DNA of 64,000 nt, from the NCBI GenBank assembly GCA_005281725.1, contig SSBO01000005.1, positions 558,001-622,000 on the forward strand, written 5' to 3'. Positions 11,259-24,009 of the stretch are shown piece by piece. A program made the position numbers and the translations under genes. Origin of the DNA: Wuchereria bancrofti (taxonomy: Eukaryota > Nematoda > Chromadorea > Rhabditida > Onchocercidae). Each line of letters opens with the position of its first letter. The stretch's first letter is position 1. The notes under the pieces are model-generated. The model worked only from the letters and a program-made list of their open reading frames with translations. It ran no database searches and was not told the DNA's origin.

Positions 11259-14200
11259 ATGTCGTCGGCATGGCACGGTTGCTTCTATGAAGAGAAATTG
11301 TCCCATCAAATTGCTCCGTGTATCGCTGATCTCTTCTACGAGCCGTCCAACTACGATGAGCTGTGCTTTTATTGCGTTGAAGGTAGTATCACTGTGCTTC
11401 CTTCTTATCACTAGTGGAAAAGTAGTTATCATTGAGAATGAGCTGAGCTGGGGACAGAGCAGTCGTTTTATTATGACATAGGTCACTCTTTTATTTCTTT
11501 TGTATGCTCTGCAAATAAACTTTGATCAACTTGAGCTTTTACTTCAATTTCATTCGAAAAGCTGCATTTGCATATGCTTATGCTAGTTTCATTACTAGAC
11601 TAGAATACACTTCCTCATATATTTACTAATAATTTGTCTAATTTACCTAGACCGTAATGCACTTCCTCACAAAAAACTTGAAGAGCATACATTACTAATT
11701 AGTGGAATTTGTGGCGATTGACGTTTGATAGATAATGAAATAAATAATTATGTATATTTCATTAAATGTGAGTAGAATGAAATATGAAATTCAGCAGCGA
11801 TGTCACCAAGACTGTCACTGAATAAGGTAGTCAGTCATATGTGATGCAGGTGCATGTTGTCCTTATCACGAAATCCCACAACCGCGAGTACGGATGCAGC
11901 AGCAGAAAAAAGGAACCAATCCGATATCGATCGATTATGTGCTAGACGAAATTTTCGGTTTGAAAAGTGATTGCTGTCAGTATGTAGATTATCAAATAAA
12001 AATCATCGGAAATTGCCAAGAAAATGTTGCAATAAAAGTTGAGCAAAATTTTGCTGAGAAACGATCATCGCAGCAGCGATCAGTCAGTATCCATCAAAAT
12101 ATAACTCAGCGGTATATCATTCTCACCTTTCCTTTACTTTCTTATGTAATACTGCTCTGATACTTACTGGAAAGCAATAAATATTTTCAGCATTTCATGA
12201 TGACATCCTTTGGCTCAGGTGCACATACACCTGAATACCTGGTGACATCCTGAGTAATGAGATGATTCAGTAAAGTATATATGTAAGCATATCGCCGTAA
12301 AGTGATTATTCTTTTTATTATTAAGCAATTTGTAATTTGTTTAATGAGGCAAATTCATCAGAAGCTGAGCAATGATTCCCTGTCTCCAGATAGCTGCTTT
12401 ATCAGTTTCTGTATACGAAACGTACGTGTTTGTGGATAATAAATCCGGAACAGTGTCGGTCATTTCCTTTCGTCATCCAGAAATGCGTCTGATTTGGTAA
12501 TTCTATTTAGCGAACAAACAGATACAAAATTAATAACGCCAGAACGTCACAAGGATCAGTACCCCGCCGACATGCTAAAGAACAGTGCTGACATTGTGTC
12601 GGAAATAATGTGCAAAGATGTCGAGGTAAGTAATAAGAAAGTTCATAAAAAGGTGAAAAGCATGTCACATGCAGTCATGCATGACGTGCTTGCAGTGAAC
12701 ATGTTAAACAGAGTATGCGTGTTTTCAGGAAGTGTTTGTTGTCTCAAAACGACGCAGGACATCATTATCTTCTACAAGAAGTAACCGACAAAAATATCAA
12801 CGTTTTCGAAATAAACAGTATCTCTGCGATATATGTGACAGTGCTTTCACACTGAAACACAACATACAAACGCATTTATTGCTTTATCATCCGAATAATG
12901 AAGTTTACACGAAGCGTATACGTGGCAAGCGATACAGGTGTTTGAAGTGTAACACGGTACGTAGTTCACAATGCTCTAAGAGGACACCTTTGTCACAAGT
13001 GTGACTGAGTCAGCAGCTTATCACAAGCGTGTCGCTAAGACATCCTCAGAAGGTGTAATAATGCGTAAAATAACTTTGGTCAGATCTGTACTGTTCAAAT
13101 TGTAAACGTGATTGATGCGTGTTCACTTCGCCTATCAGCGCTGCAATTTATTTGAATTCAACATTTCATTCACTGCATGCAATATGATGGGATTTTGTAC
13201 AGATTTTGAGAGGATATAAAGTGCAAATTAGACTTTCTCTTATGACAAAGACACTTCAGAAATTGTATACTTTCCTCGGATTTTATGTAAACAATTTGAT
13301 ATGGTTGTAAGTTTATGAATATTGCAGTTATTTCGAACTTGTGCTGCCGTTCAGAAGCATCAAAGACGACAACATGAAGTGCGCATGCGACCGAAATGTG
13401 AAACTTGCCAAAAAGAATTCCCAACTGCTTCGCTGCTTCGTGAGCATGTGGCTGTTATACATTTGTTCGTTTCATTTTTTACTTATTAGAAAGAAGTTTC
13501 CCACAAAATATCTTCTGGGCATAATTTGGGTAGTAAAATAGATTTGTTCGCTGTAAAGGTGGAAAGCGAGAAGTAGCGTTCATAGCAACATTCAAATACG
13601 TGTTTAGAAATTTGCGCCCATTCAAATGCACCAAATGTTCGGCTGTGTTTGGTCGACAGGGATGTTTACGCCGACACGATATGATGCGTCATTTAAACTA
13701 CGTTTACATATGTCCCTATAAACAATGCACACACGCTGGTTTCAAGTGTTCCAAAGTAATATAGACTAAATTGTTATTTTACTTGTAAAAACTTGTAAAG
13801 ATTTTTTTTTTTTGGTCTCTTTAAAAACAAAGGACCCTCTAACAATGGTTATTACTAAAAAAAGTAGTTCACTTCCCAGTGATATACTTAAAGAATAGAT
13901 ACACGTCAGTCCAACGTAACTGATTCCTACCTTTTCTCCCTCTACGTGCATTACAGGCTTTGGCAGCGCATATTCGCTCTGTTCACACTCACGTGCGACC
14001 GTATGTCTTTTCCCTTATTCGGTTTTAAAGTTAACCATTTATAAAGTTGAGTTGGCGTTCCTCGTTGCTAATTAATGAATCCATTCATTATTTTCTGCCA
14101 TGGCGTAAGCATAAGCGTTATCATCTTTATCAACAATTCAGTCATCAATTCCTCATCTCATTAACACTTACTATTGTTGTAACTTGAAGAGCAGTAATTC

Positions 14201-14453
14201 AGGTATTCCCGTGACGTTATCGTATTTCTATTGATGTTTTGCATGCGTGGTTGATTATCACTTTAGGTACAAGTGTGAACAATGTGAGAAGCGCTTCGTA
14301 CGCCGGAATGACTTACGAGTTCATTCGGATATCCATAATACAGAGTGCAAGTATGTTTGTCCAACATGCAAACAAATGTTTCAACGCCGAATACACTTCC
14401 AAAAGCACGCCAAAAAATGTCATCCAAGAGTAGTAAATTACATCAATTCTTAA
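11259..14453 (+). CDS. C2H2 zinc-finger protein with seven fingers
   Basis: Predicted nuclear DNA-binding protein of about 424 aa. Exons: 11259-11382, 11850-12111, 12481-12625, 12729-12956, 13328-13464, 13608-13755, 13957-14000, 14267-14453; all phases join cleanly (1275 nt). The start MSSAWHGCFYEEKL follows an acceptor-like ACAG at 11247-11250. The N-terminal 180 residues hold no domain I recognise and contain a Cys-rich start (CFYCVEGACC). The fingers begin CDIC, CLKC, CETC, CTKC, CPYKQC, CEQC and CPTC; the seventh ends with an HAKKCH pattern. Several fingers are split by introns, which argues against recent tandem duplication. Same strand as the BTB-ZF gene 1.2 kb upstream, but the two show no obvious close similarity and this one has no BTB domain. 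Confidence 0.85.
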
Positions 14454-14521
14454 AATTTAATGCCAAATATGCAAAGCTAAACTACAATCTTTGCTGTAAT
14501 TGTCTTTTCAATTTCATGGAT

Positions 14522-14527
14522 AATAAA
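14522..14527 (+). other. AATAAA polyadenylation signal candidate
   Basis: AATAAA about 70 bp after the stop codon of the seven-finger gene, a typical spacing for a compact nematode 3' UTR. Confidence 0.5.
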
Positions 14528-15415
14528 GTTTCAGTGTTGAAGTGAGTTTTGTTTCAATAGAAGCTTCAACGTTACATCATCATTCATGCTTTGACACCTG
14601 GAATCAACCCTACCTGCCTTCTCCAGCATTGCACTGGGTGAAATTGATAAACTAGTTATATTCAATTAATTACTTACTGAGCAAATTGCACGTAATTGAA
14701 ATTGATTGATCAATCTTAAAACAGTTATGAGGTGTTCAACTCAATTTATATGAGATGCTCAAATACTTTTCGAAGAAAAATTTTGATGGATTCCAATTTC
14801 TCTCTTCGTATATTTCAAATTTAACGTAGCAGCTAAAAGCTAACTTTTTTCTAATTCTTTTCTAACTCACCTTTCTAACTTTCATAGTCTCATGACAATG
14901 ACCGGATGAATTTGTCAATATTTTAATGGTTGTTAACTAAACCATTGTTTCTTTTCATTTAAGTATATATTACAAGTAAAGTTCTATCTCTTCGGATATT
15001 TTGAAACAACACAAATCACGAAAAGCACATATGAAGAAGGGATTCCTTTGAATTTCGAAATATTGATCGGATCTATCAGTGTTGTAAATTTATTTCTATA
15101 TTTATAAATTGCTCAGTGAATAAGAGAGTAATAATAATTTAATTTTAATATCTATCGAAAACATCTACATCTATCATTTGCTTTCCCAAAGAAGAAAAAA
15201 GGACTGCTTACTCAAGCAAAGATTTTTTCAACTGAAATGGAGCTTTTGTAAAAATCAGCCAGCTTAAAAAAGCTAAACTTTGTCAAATATGTTTAATTCT
15301 GAATATTTCGTGTAAATTAACATTTAAATCAAAGGATTCCAAAGCAATGCAAACTTTGAAAAATCAACAAAGGATTGCATACAAATGATCAACTAATTAT
15401 ATATGTTAATACAAT
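14528..15415. other. Convergent intergenic region, no gene seen
   Basis: AT-rich sequence between two genes whose 3' ends face each other. All frames are short and interrupted. It presumably holds the 3' UTR of the LRR-Ig gene. Confidence 0.6.
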
Positions 15416-17584
15416 TCATAATTCTGTCCTACTCAAAATTTCGATTGCTAAAGCGTTGGAGTTGTAAAATACTGGATCCCTATCCAGGTTAATTGTCATT
15501 CTCATCATTTTAACTGTCCGATCTACCTGTTTAAGCTTGGATTTCAGACTATAAACACAAAGCAAGAAGCAAAACAAAACAATGAAAAGATTTAGGTACA
15601 TGAAACTGCCTTGCTTCTTATCTCGATTATCAAAATAATCACAAATCAACTCTGTTTCACATTCCAGCAGGCAAATTTCGACATTGTCCGCAAATATTTC
15701 CCGAAAGAATCGAACTGTTATCTTTTCCTCGTCCACTTCTGCATCTTTCACGAATTCTGTCGAATTGTCTCGAAATCGAACACGAAGTCTGGATGTAATA
15801 ACCGGAAGTCTTCCGTTCCAGGTCACTAGTGCCACTGTTGAATTTATAGAAAATACTTGCAGTTTGAGACGAGGGATGACCTCCACAGAAATTTTTGCTC
15901 TAGCTGAACCTGCTTCAGAGTATGCTAAGCAGTGATAGGTACCGGATTGATTCTGATTGATTTTTTCAAAAATTAAGAACTGCCCCTTTGGAGTTTCAGT
16001 ATCCGTTGGATCTCGCCATTGGACAGTCGGTCTTGGGTTACCGATCGCATTGCAAGTCAGGACTAATCTCTGTCTCTCCATAACAGTGGTAGCAGCAGGC
16101 AAACCAACTATCCTCGGAGCACATTTTCCGGAAGTATGCAAATCCTGACATTTTTTGTTATTACTAATACATTTTATTCCTTGCCTGTCTAACACAGTAG
16201 TATGTCTAAAGTGCTGAAGCCATGTTAGATTGCAATTACAAAGTAGTGGATTGCCGTGCAGGGTCAAGCGTTGAAGAGATTGAAGCAATTGTGGGCTGAG
16301 GTCATGCAAGCACGATAAATTACAGTTGTGAAGGTGAAGTAGCAGGAGGGAGGGCAGAGACCGGAATGCGGCATGATGAATCTCTTTCAGTTCTTGATTG
16401 TCATTCAGGTGAAGTTGCAGCAGTTTGGGAAGATTTCGGAACGACTTCTCTTCTATCTTTGCCATTTTCGTATCTGCAATGGTAAAAAAAAGGTAAAAAG
16501 TGAATGAGTTATACAGCAAACTGTCAAAAGAAAAATGTATGATTAGATGAGAGCATAAAAATTTCAAACAAATTGAGAAAACTGCTTAACAAAGTTTGAT
16601 GAATAACCACACTCAGCGACAGGTGATGATTAGTTGAAGAGCAAGGGCTAATGATGTGGTTATCTGCAGCAATTTCTGGGTATTCAAATTAACTCCAAAA
16701 TACTTCAATCAAATAAACTTACTGGATAAATCAATCTCCTGAATAACGAGAAGGTTAGCGAAATCATCACTTCTAATTGTCGTAATATGCGTCGAACTGA
16801 GATTTAATTTAACCAATGTTGATGCAACATGACGCAGAGCCTGCGCCGGTACTTTTAGCAAAGGATTCTGAGCCAAATTCAAATTTTCAAGTTTGTAGCA
16901 TTTCATCAGTGACTTCGATTGTAAGTGGGATATTGTATTGTTAGCAAGTGAAAGCGTTTTGAGGCTTGAAAAGTTCAGCGGCAGCTCCGGAAGAATATCT
17001 TCGATTGAGTTATCATTCAAATAGAGCTCTTTCAGATTGGGAATGTGCAGGGAGAATGACAAAGTTTTCAGCTTGTTCCAGCCAAGATCTATTTTTTGGA
17101 GAGAAAGCAAACTTTTAAAAGCAATTCCGGAAATGTAAGAAATTTGGTTGTGCGACAAATTTAGTTCTTCCAAATATCTTAAAGACGCCAATGCCTCATC
17201 CGAAATACTGCGTATCTTATTATATCCCAAATTCAATCGTTTCAGATGATAAAAACCATCGAAATTCGGGACATCTTCCAAATTGCTGTGCGAAATGTCT
17301 ACTTCTACCACTTCCGAAAGACTAAATTCGTAATTATTCGAGATGGGTTTGGCCAGGTCATAGGACTGCGAATCGTTGAGAATCGCTTCGAAGGGAACAA
17401 ATCTTTCCAGCATGGAATGCGAACAGTTCATTACAAGGACACTTTCTCGCGAATGACAGCGACATTGCTCGGGACAAGGAGTGGTGCTGCAACCACGAAA
17501 GCAAAGCACCGATAGGCAAAACAGAGCCAGAACATGGGACAGCCTCATTGCTTCCCACGGGTAGTGAGCCTGAGAATTGGCCAA
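15416..17584 (-). CDS. LRR and immunoglobulin-domain single-pass membrane protein
   Basis: Predicted cell-surface receptor-like protein of about 639 aa in two exons: 17584-16723 and 16473-15416 (phase 1). A hydrophobic signal peptide follows Met1 or Met13 (MRLSHVLALFCLSVLCF). Next come an LRR N-cap (CPEQCRC), about ten leucine-rich repeats (such as LKRLNLGYNKIRSI and LEELNLSHNQISYI), an LRR C-cap (GNPLLCNCNLTWLQHF), one Ig domain with cysteines in LVLTCNAIG and GTYHCLAYSE, a fibronectin-like stretch, one membrane helix near residue 570 and a short cytosolic tail of about 60 residues. This order matches the nematode IGLR family; IGLR-2, the partner of PAQR-2 in membrane-fluidity control, is a possible orthologue but I cannot decide among paralogues. 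It diverges from the eIF5A gene, whose start is about 2 kb away. Confidence 0.88.
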
Positions 17585-19627
17585 ATAACAGAGAGCAGAT
17601 CAGGTGGACTGGTTAGGTAGATGAGTCGAGAGTGAGGCACGAAGGTGACCAGCGAAGAAATGAGACAAGGAAATAGAGGTCGACGCAACTCTTCTTTGAC
17701 CTTCTCTAGTAATGCGCATCTATTGAGACCTTGCTCTTTCCGATTCTTTTCCTGCTCGTTACTCTCCCCTCTGACCTCTCATCTCTCACGATTGTTTACT
17801 GTGTCGTCATTTCGATAAATCCAAATAAAGCAACTTTTAATGTTAGTAAATTTTCTTCACTTTCTCAACTTCCCAAAGTTTTTTCACATTTTAAATACAG
17901 AATTGAATTTGCAAAAAATCTTTACCTTCTTTATCGCAACATTGACGATCAGAGCCAAATTTCGAGTTGAAAATTCGTGATTTGCAATTTTCGGTTTGTG
18001 AATTTATTATAAATTTAGTTTGCAATAAATAATTAATAACTTGTTTGATCATTTCACAATACTTTTACACCAAATTTGATGGAACTGTCCATTCTTTCAT
18101 GAAATTTCAACTCATAGTCGTACTTCTCCGTTGACCCCTCCATATTTCAGGTCAACCAATCGATTTGTCCACTCTAAGACTCCAAACATCCAAGCAAAGG
18201 TCAATGGGTACTTCTCCCATCTTTCTCCCATTTTCAAACAGGCGCGCCTTTCGTAGAACACTGCCAAACTTCACATCGGCTCGTTAAAGTGTAGCGATAT
18301 TCCTCGACACGTTATTTTGGGATACGGTAACGTGTTTAGGATCGAGTAACGGGGAGTTTCATTTGGTTGCGGGGAGGTTCTTTTTTCATTCTTTGAATTT
18401 GAGATTTGGGTTTGGTGTCCTTGCTTCTACTGGTACTAGTGGTATTGCACTGGGAACGTGACCTGAAATCGACGTGGCCCTGAAATCGATGCAAACAGAG
18501 CAGCAATCGTCTGAGACTGCGTGTTCTTCGTAAAAGTTGACTTGTTGCTTCGAACAACGTATCACCTGGAGATATTTGCTTTTCCTGTAATTGTGTCAGT
18601 TACACGCACACACATACATAAATACGCAGAACTCTGCATTGCGCGTTTACTGGATATGTAAGTAATTCTAGTTGTTTCATTTTCCTTCTCTTTTTGTTAT
18701 TACTCTGATATTTGAAATATATTTAAGTGGGACAATGAATTGTGCAGCAATCCCGTTGTTTTCTTGACTTCAGTTCAAATGTTAATGAGCCCAATGATTT
18801 CATTACGCTAAATTCTTGTTGTGAAGTCGTTGAGCTAGTGCAACGCAGACAGGAAGGGAACGCGTGGTTGGCGTGAGTCGCGTGGTAATGTGACAGCTAG
18901 AACTGACTGGGGTCATGCTCAATTCAATAAATAGTAACTGGAAGCTTGACCTTTTGAATGGATAAAATGGTTACGTGGAACAGTGCGTTGTTTGTCATGG
19001 TGAATTGCGCTGAATGGAATGAGTCATATACTTCAGCCCACTAAACACAATTTTTTTTTCATATTAAAAAGTAGTTAAATTTGTGGGATCGTGACTTATG
19101 AACTTAAATTCAATATATCTGACAAGAATATGGTTGCCATGTGATGCGTAATGTTATTTAGGTTACAGTATTGTCTGTCAGTACATTGCAACAGTGTAAG
19201 TTTATAAACGATGACAGCTCAGCGTTACAGGAAATTATGTCTGCCGTTAACCATCATAATTGACTGTTTAAGTTAACTTGATAATTAGCGTGTACGGCTG
19301 AACTGTTTAGTCAATACTTTTAGTGCTTCTTACAAGTGAGATATATGAGAATGGAAGTTCTATTTACCAGACATTTTCCACTTTTTCCGATTCATGTCTT
19401 ATCTACTTCACTACATGTTACTTTTTTTTTTGATATTTGTTTATCCTTGTAATATACGCTTAAAGAATGTTATCTATCGGATGGTATTTATGTGGATTGA
19501 CGAAAGGTATTTTTTTGCTAACCAGAGACTCGTTTGTATGTTATTCCTAAGAATTTATTGTTTTATATTAGTGCTTGTCGCCAAATTACGGTTGAAATCA
19601 TTTTTAGTGCGCCATCTCCTGTAGGCC
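17585..19627. other. Divergent intergenic region between LRR-Ig gene and eIF5A
   Basis: About 2 kb with no recognised gene. It must contain both promoters and the 5' UTRs. An acceptor-like site does not directly abut the eIF5A ATG, so a longer leader or 5' UTR intron is possible. Short frames on both strands look random. Confidence 0.6.
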
Positions 19628-20859
19628 ATGGCAGAACACGAACACGATCACGATTTTCATACGGGCGATGCTGGTGCTGCTACAACATATCCGAAGCAGT
19701 GCTCTGCTCTTCGCAAAAATGAAAACGTTATGCTCAAAGGCCGTCCGTGCAAGGTAATTTATAATTTTTCAATTTATGGAAGGGGAGTTAGTTATGCCGG
19801 TTGGTAATGTTAATCGAATCAAATAAACAGAATAGGAGTGTTCTAGTATACGCGGATAATTTCCGGCACCTGTAAACTATAGTTTGTTAAGACTTCAGAA
19901 TTTTTTTCCTTTTTGGTTTTGTTTACGATAAATTTTATGCCGTTTTCATAAATTGGTTTCTTTGCGGAGAAAAAGAGATAAAGAGAGGGTGGTTCTAATT
20001 ATTAGAGTAGCATATTTTAGGAATCTTTTAAAATAATCTCTCTGGCTCTTCTGTCAATAAAATAACTTCATCAGGTATGGGATTTCTTAGCGAAGACACG
20101 AAGAATTTCGATTATTATTGGTGATATTAATTTATGATCATTAATATTGACTTAGATAAAGCTAATATGTGTTCAGGTTGTTGAAATGAGCACCTCAAAA
20201 ACTGGTAAGCACGGACATGCCAAAGTTCATCTTGTTGGATTGGATATCTTTACTGGCAAGAAATTGGAAGATATTTGTCCATCTACTCATAATATGGATG
20301 TTCCTGTGGTGAAGCGTAAAGAATATCAGGTCCATTCATAGTTTCTTTTTTTTTTTTTTTTTTTTTCAATATAATACAATTGATAACATTCTGTTGCATC
20401 AGGGTAGAACAGCTGCATAGCTAATAAATGATTAGTTTCAATGCAAAATATGAAAATAACAGGAGTGAATAAGTTTATTCTTATTTATGCTAACTACATT
20501 TGCAGCTTCTATCAATAAATGATGATGGTTATGTCAGCTTGATGGATCTAGATACGTGTGAAACAAAAGATGACTTGAAGTTACCTGAGGGTGACTTGGG
20601 AGATCAAATCAAACAGGCATATGAAAAAGACGAGAATGGGATATTGGTAGGCGTTTGACCATTTGACTAAGAAAGAATGCCCATAGTAGTTTTCTTGTTA
20701 TGCGCATTACAAAGAAGTCCATTTATTTAGTGTCTTGTAGTAGTATGGAAAAGTATTTTATATATGACGCTTATCAATTTTTAGTGCCTCGTTGTTGCTG
20801 CTTGCGGTGAGGAAGCGATACTCGGTTATAAGAATATGCCGAACAAGGAAGAAAAATGA
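19628..20859 (+). CDS. eIF5A: Translation factor eIF5A
   Basis: Hypusine-containing cytosolic factor that helps the ribosome at difficult peptide bonds and in termination. Four exons: 19628-19753, 20177-20329, 20506-20646, 20785-20859, giving 164 aa, the usual family length. The hypusination motif [12 protein letters not shown] is complete, with Lys53 the expected site for deoxyhypusine synthase. [14 protein letters not shown] and the C-terminal [14 protein letters not shown] are also typical. The ATG at 19628 sits in GGCCATGG, a good start context. All introns are phase 0. C. elegans has two paralogues (iff-1, iff-2); I cannot assign this one to either. Confidence 0.97.
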
Positions 20860-21304
20860 AGCCTTTGGTGATCGGTGCTCAGAATTGTCCGTGTCATTGT
20901 TTGGTTTGAGGACAGTTATCGAATGTTACATTTCGCTTTTTCTTTTTTTTTTTTTGTGGGAAGGGGAATATGTCGCATCGACTTGTTCCCATTACCTGTC
21001 GTTGGCTACTTTTTGTAGTGTCAGTCCGTCATACTTGGTCATACGTCATACTCCGTCATAAAACTATATTTCTCTGTTATTGTAATCATTTACGATTAGT
21101 TAATTGATCGTGCTTACTATTGGGGTTATATGTATTATTACTTATATTTGCAACAATCGTTGCACAATTCCTTTGTGACGTTCTTAAATTTTTTGATTAC
21201 TTTAATTTCAACTGAGGTGCGCGGACAGACCTTTCCCTTGCGTCTTCTTTTCTGCTTTCAATTTATATGACTACTTGGCAGTTTTTTAAAAAGTTGTTTT
21301 GTTG

Positions 21305-21310
21305 AATAAA
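21305..21310 (+). other. AATAAA polyadenylation signal candidate for eIF5A
   Basis: AATAAA about 445 bp downstream of the eIF5A stop, followed by AT-rich sequence. A nearer site may exist; this is a candidate only. Confidence 0.3.
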
Positions 21311-21766
21311 CTACATAAAGAATATTTTTGTTTCATTAATTAAATTAGTCTTCTATCTCATTCAGCACTGAGTGAATCAAATTCAAAAATGGCTATAATA
21401 CGTGCATGAGGTTTGCTGCATTAGTGAAGTTTGTCGTTAGTCGAAATGTCTTTGTTTCTGAAAAGCAATTTTACTCCATCTTTTTCCTGAATTCTGAAGT
21501 GCTTAGGCCCACATGTAGCTAGACAGAGGTGCATTGTATATGATGAGTTCAGCCTAGTAATTGCGACGAGGCTTTTAGGGCCATGAAGTACCAATTACGG
21601 CTTTTGAGTGACTTCGTTGAGAGCTGTGCTTTGTTAAGCAAAAACATAAATCTGAAAGAAACTTTCCGTAAGCATCACTGCATTTAGAAGTACTGTGCAA
21701 AAGCAATGCGGTTGACTTTTCCAATATTTCCTTATCGACTACATTGGTTATTGGTGATTCTTATAG

Positions 21767-21910
21767 AATTAAACATGTATTTTTCCGGATTCAACTTGGC
21801 ACAGGGAGCACTGGAACCGTTAGCTTCATCGTGAAGAACTGCAAAGTCCTCAGTACCATTCAGTATTTCCTGGACGGTGATGACAACAAGGAAAGAGTTT
21901 TAAAAGCCAT
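21767..21910 (+). CDS. Possible orphan exon, unrecognised
   Basis: After an acceptor-like TCTTATAG (21759-21766) one frame reads about 47 codons of balanced composition (GSTGTVSFIVKNCKVL, then YFLDGDDNKERVLKA), ending either at a donor-like GTGAGT (21911) or at TGA 21912-21914. The splice-like borders and composition suggest a real exon. No family is recognised and no partner exon could be joined in phase. It lies on the eIF5A strand, after its 3' UTR. Confidence 0.3.
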
Positions 21911-22421
21911 GTGAGTGAGTATTTGCAGGAACACATACAGAAAAAAATATGTATATATATATATATTCCGGTAAAAATACATTGCACTGATATCGCTTTC
22001 ACAGCTTCGCTTTGAATAATTAAAAAGTATTTCAGCCAATCTTTTGAAACATAAAGTGGTGCCGCTAACAATGTCTAAGAAGTTGCAATTAAGTCTCTAC
22101 AGATATGTTAAACAAATCAGAACCTTGGCCAAGAGCCAAGAGTTGATGCTCATTAAGAATGTTTGTACATCTCCTGATGTTGCTAACCTAGACTCATACA
22201 CGTCAACACTTTGACTATTCACTGGTTACTGTCGTTCGTTGGTGAGACTGACAGAACATTTAGGTTAAACTTGGCTCGCTAAAATAATGTTTCAAATTTT
22301 ATTAGCTCGTCTGCAACTGTTACTAATTATAAAAAGCATACCTGTACGACTCGTCGTTCCCATTAAAAATCATTCCAACTATCCATACAATTATTTTGTG
22401 ATCGATTAATTTAATACTATT

Positions 22422-23068
22422 GTGATGCTATATTTGCTAAATGTCAGCAGAAAAATCCACCTCAGCTCTGTTACATCTAAAAGAGAACATCCGAAAATTA
22501 AGTCAAATTTAAAAGTTAATAAGCATGGGAAAGAAATTTTTGTACGGAAAAGAACAGGTGATGATATGCCATCGTTTTTCCGCCTCAGAAAAAGCATCTG
22601 TTTCGCCGGAAATAGCACACAACTGGAAAATGATTCGTCTTCCCCTCTCACAATATGCTGCACAACTTTAGGAATAAGCCAATAATTTTGAGATTAGCAT
22701 GAATTTACTAATTCACCAGTAAGTATCATTCACTTATCAAAAAGACCTGTGACACTGATGAAATTTATATTACTTTTTTTAGCATTGGCCATCCACCAGC
22801 AGCAGTACTTCTTGTGCCTCTTTTTACTCGGAATGCTCAACTCAACGACACTACGACTATTCTACGTGGACCGATTGTTTGCTTCATCTTCAAACACGGA
22901 TTCATTTCTTGCTATCAATCTTCTGTAAATCAGCTTGCTACTGGTTCTTCTATAAAACCGATGGACGACTGCTATCATTCACGTAACACCTGCAAGGCAG
23001 CAAACCGTTCATCTCTTTCGATCTTCAAATATTTGTATCAGTACTATCCAAACTTTCTTGTTATATGA
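22422..23068 (+). CDS. Hypothetical frames, uncertain gene or remnant
   Basis: Two open frames lie close together: 22422-22685 (87 codons, containing FVRKRTGDDMPSFFRLRKS) and, after an acceptor-like TTTTTTTAG at 22784, a frame to 23068 (IGHPPAAVLLVPLFTRNA). Competing frames are open over the same bases, so the reading frame itself is not secure. I recognise no domain. These could belong with the orphan exon at 21767, be a remnant, or be chance. Confidence 0.2.
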
Positions 23069-23256
23069 AACTTTGTGAAAAATTCCTAACAGATGCTAAA
23101 TATTTTCAGACAGTTCAATATCTTCGCACTTGTCTTCGCGCTTGCAAACTGCGACTGTCACCAATAGCAACAAATTTACACGAATCCCATCCAGTCGTGC
23201 TTTTTCTCGTATAGTTCCCCTCTTTCATCCTGTGTTGCTACTTCACATGTTTCCAG

Positions 23257-23310
23257 ATCCGGAAAACTATAGATTATAACTATAGATGAACACATCCGGA
23301 AACTATAGAT
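23257..23310. repeat. Short repeated and palindromic motif
   Basis: ATCCGGAAAACTATAGAT at 23257-23274 recurs almost exactly at 23294-23310, and a third CTATAG lies between them. CTATAG is itself palindromic. It lies in the putative promoter-side region of the MRG gene; function unknown. Confidence 0.45.
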
Positions 23311-24009
23311 TTCGGGATGGAACAGATGTGCGACAAGAAATGCACAAATGAATTAATTACTCTATGGAGCTGAAATTACATGTGATGATATATGGGAGGA
23401 GACACAGTGGCATCACTGTATTCCAAAAGTAGTACACACTCGTCTTCACGTGTCAAGAAACTACCTGCTGGGATGTCTCAACACTACGTCATCCACGTAG
23501 GAATCAAACTCGACCTAGCGAGAAAACCGTGTCGTCATTGTCACCTAGCGAGAACGGCTCCTGTTTTTTGCGTTTCCGATTTGATAACGAGGAACGGGCT
23601 GAGAAGGTGTGGCGGGGAAATGACGGGACTGCCATATCAGTTGGCGGTAACTGACTCATCCGTTTCTCGAGAGATATCCGAAATGACAACGAATGGAGCT
23701 TAAGTCGGCAAGCGCTTCTCTCATTTATGCAGCGCTTACTGTCGTTTATCCACTGATTCGAAGGTTTGCTTAGCATCACGGATGCGTCGTCCGCTTGTCA
23801 CAGCATCAGTTCACTTCTTCTGGGAATATTCATTAGAGCGCTTCCGTGCCGATTAAGTTTAATCGGACAACCGACTAGAGGGACACTGCCTTCGGAACGG
23901 AGGTCGCTTCACGGCCCTTTGGTTCAGGGTTTCGTCACTCAGGACGAATGGTAGGGAATGTGATGTAAAATGACTGAGTCGTTAAAATTCTTTTTTCCTT
24001 TTTTCAGAT

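Noticed and set aside
17246..17558. Frames on both strands within the LRR-Ig exon
   Set aside because: Shadow frames of the coding exon; the minus-strand LRR frame is far longer and has clear repeats.
23392..23779. Open frames on both strands in the GC-richer block before the MRG gene
   Set aside because: Both strands are open at once, which is expected where stop codons are rarer; composition is not protein-like and no domain was seen. More likely promoter or 5' UTR.
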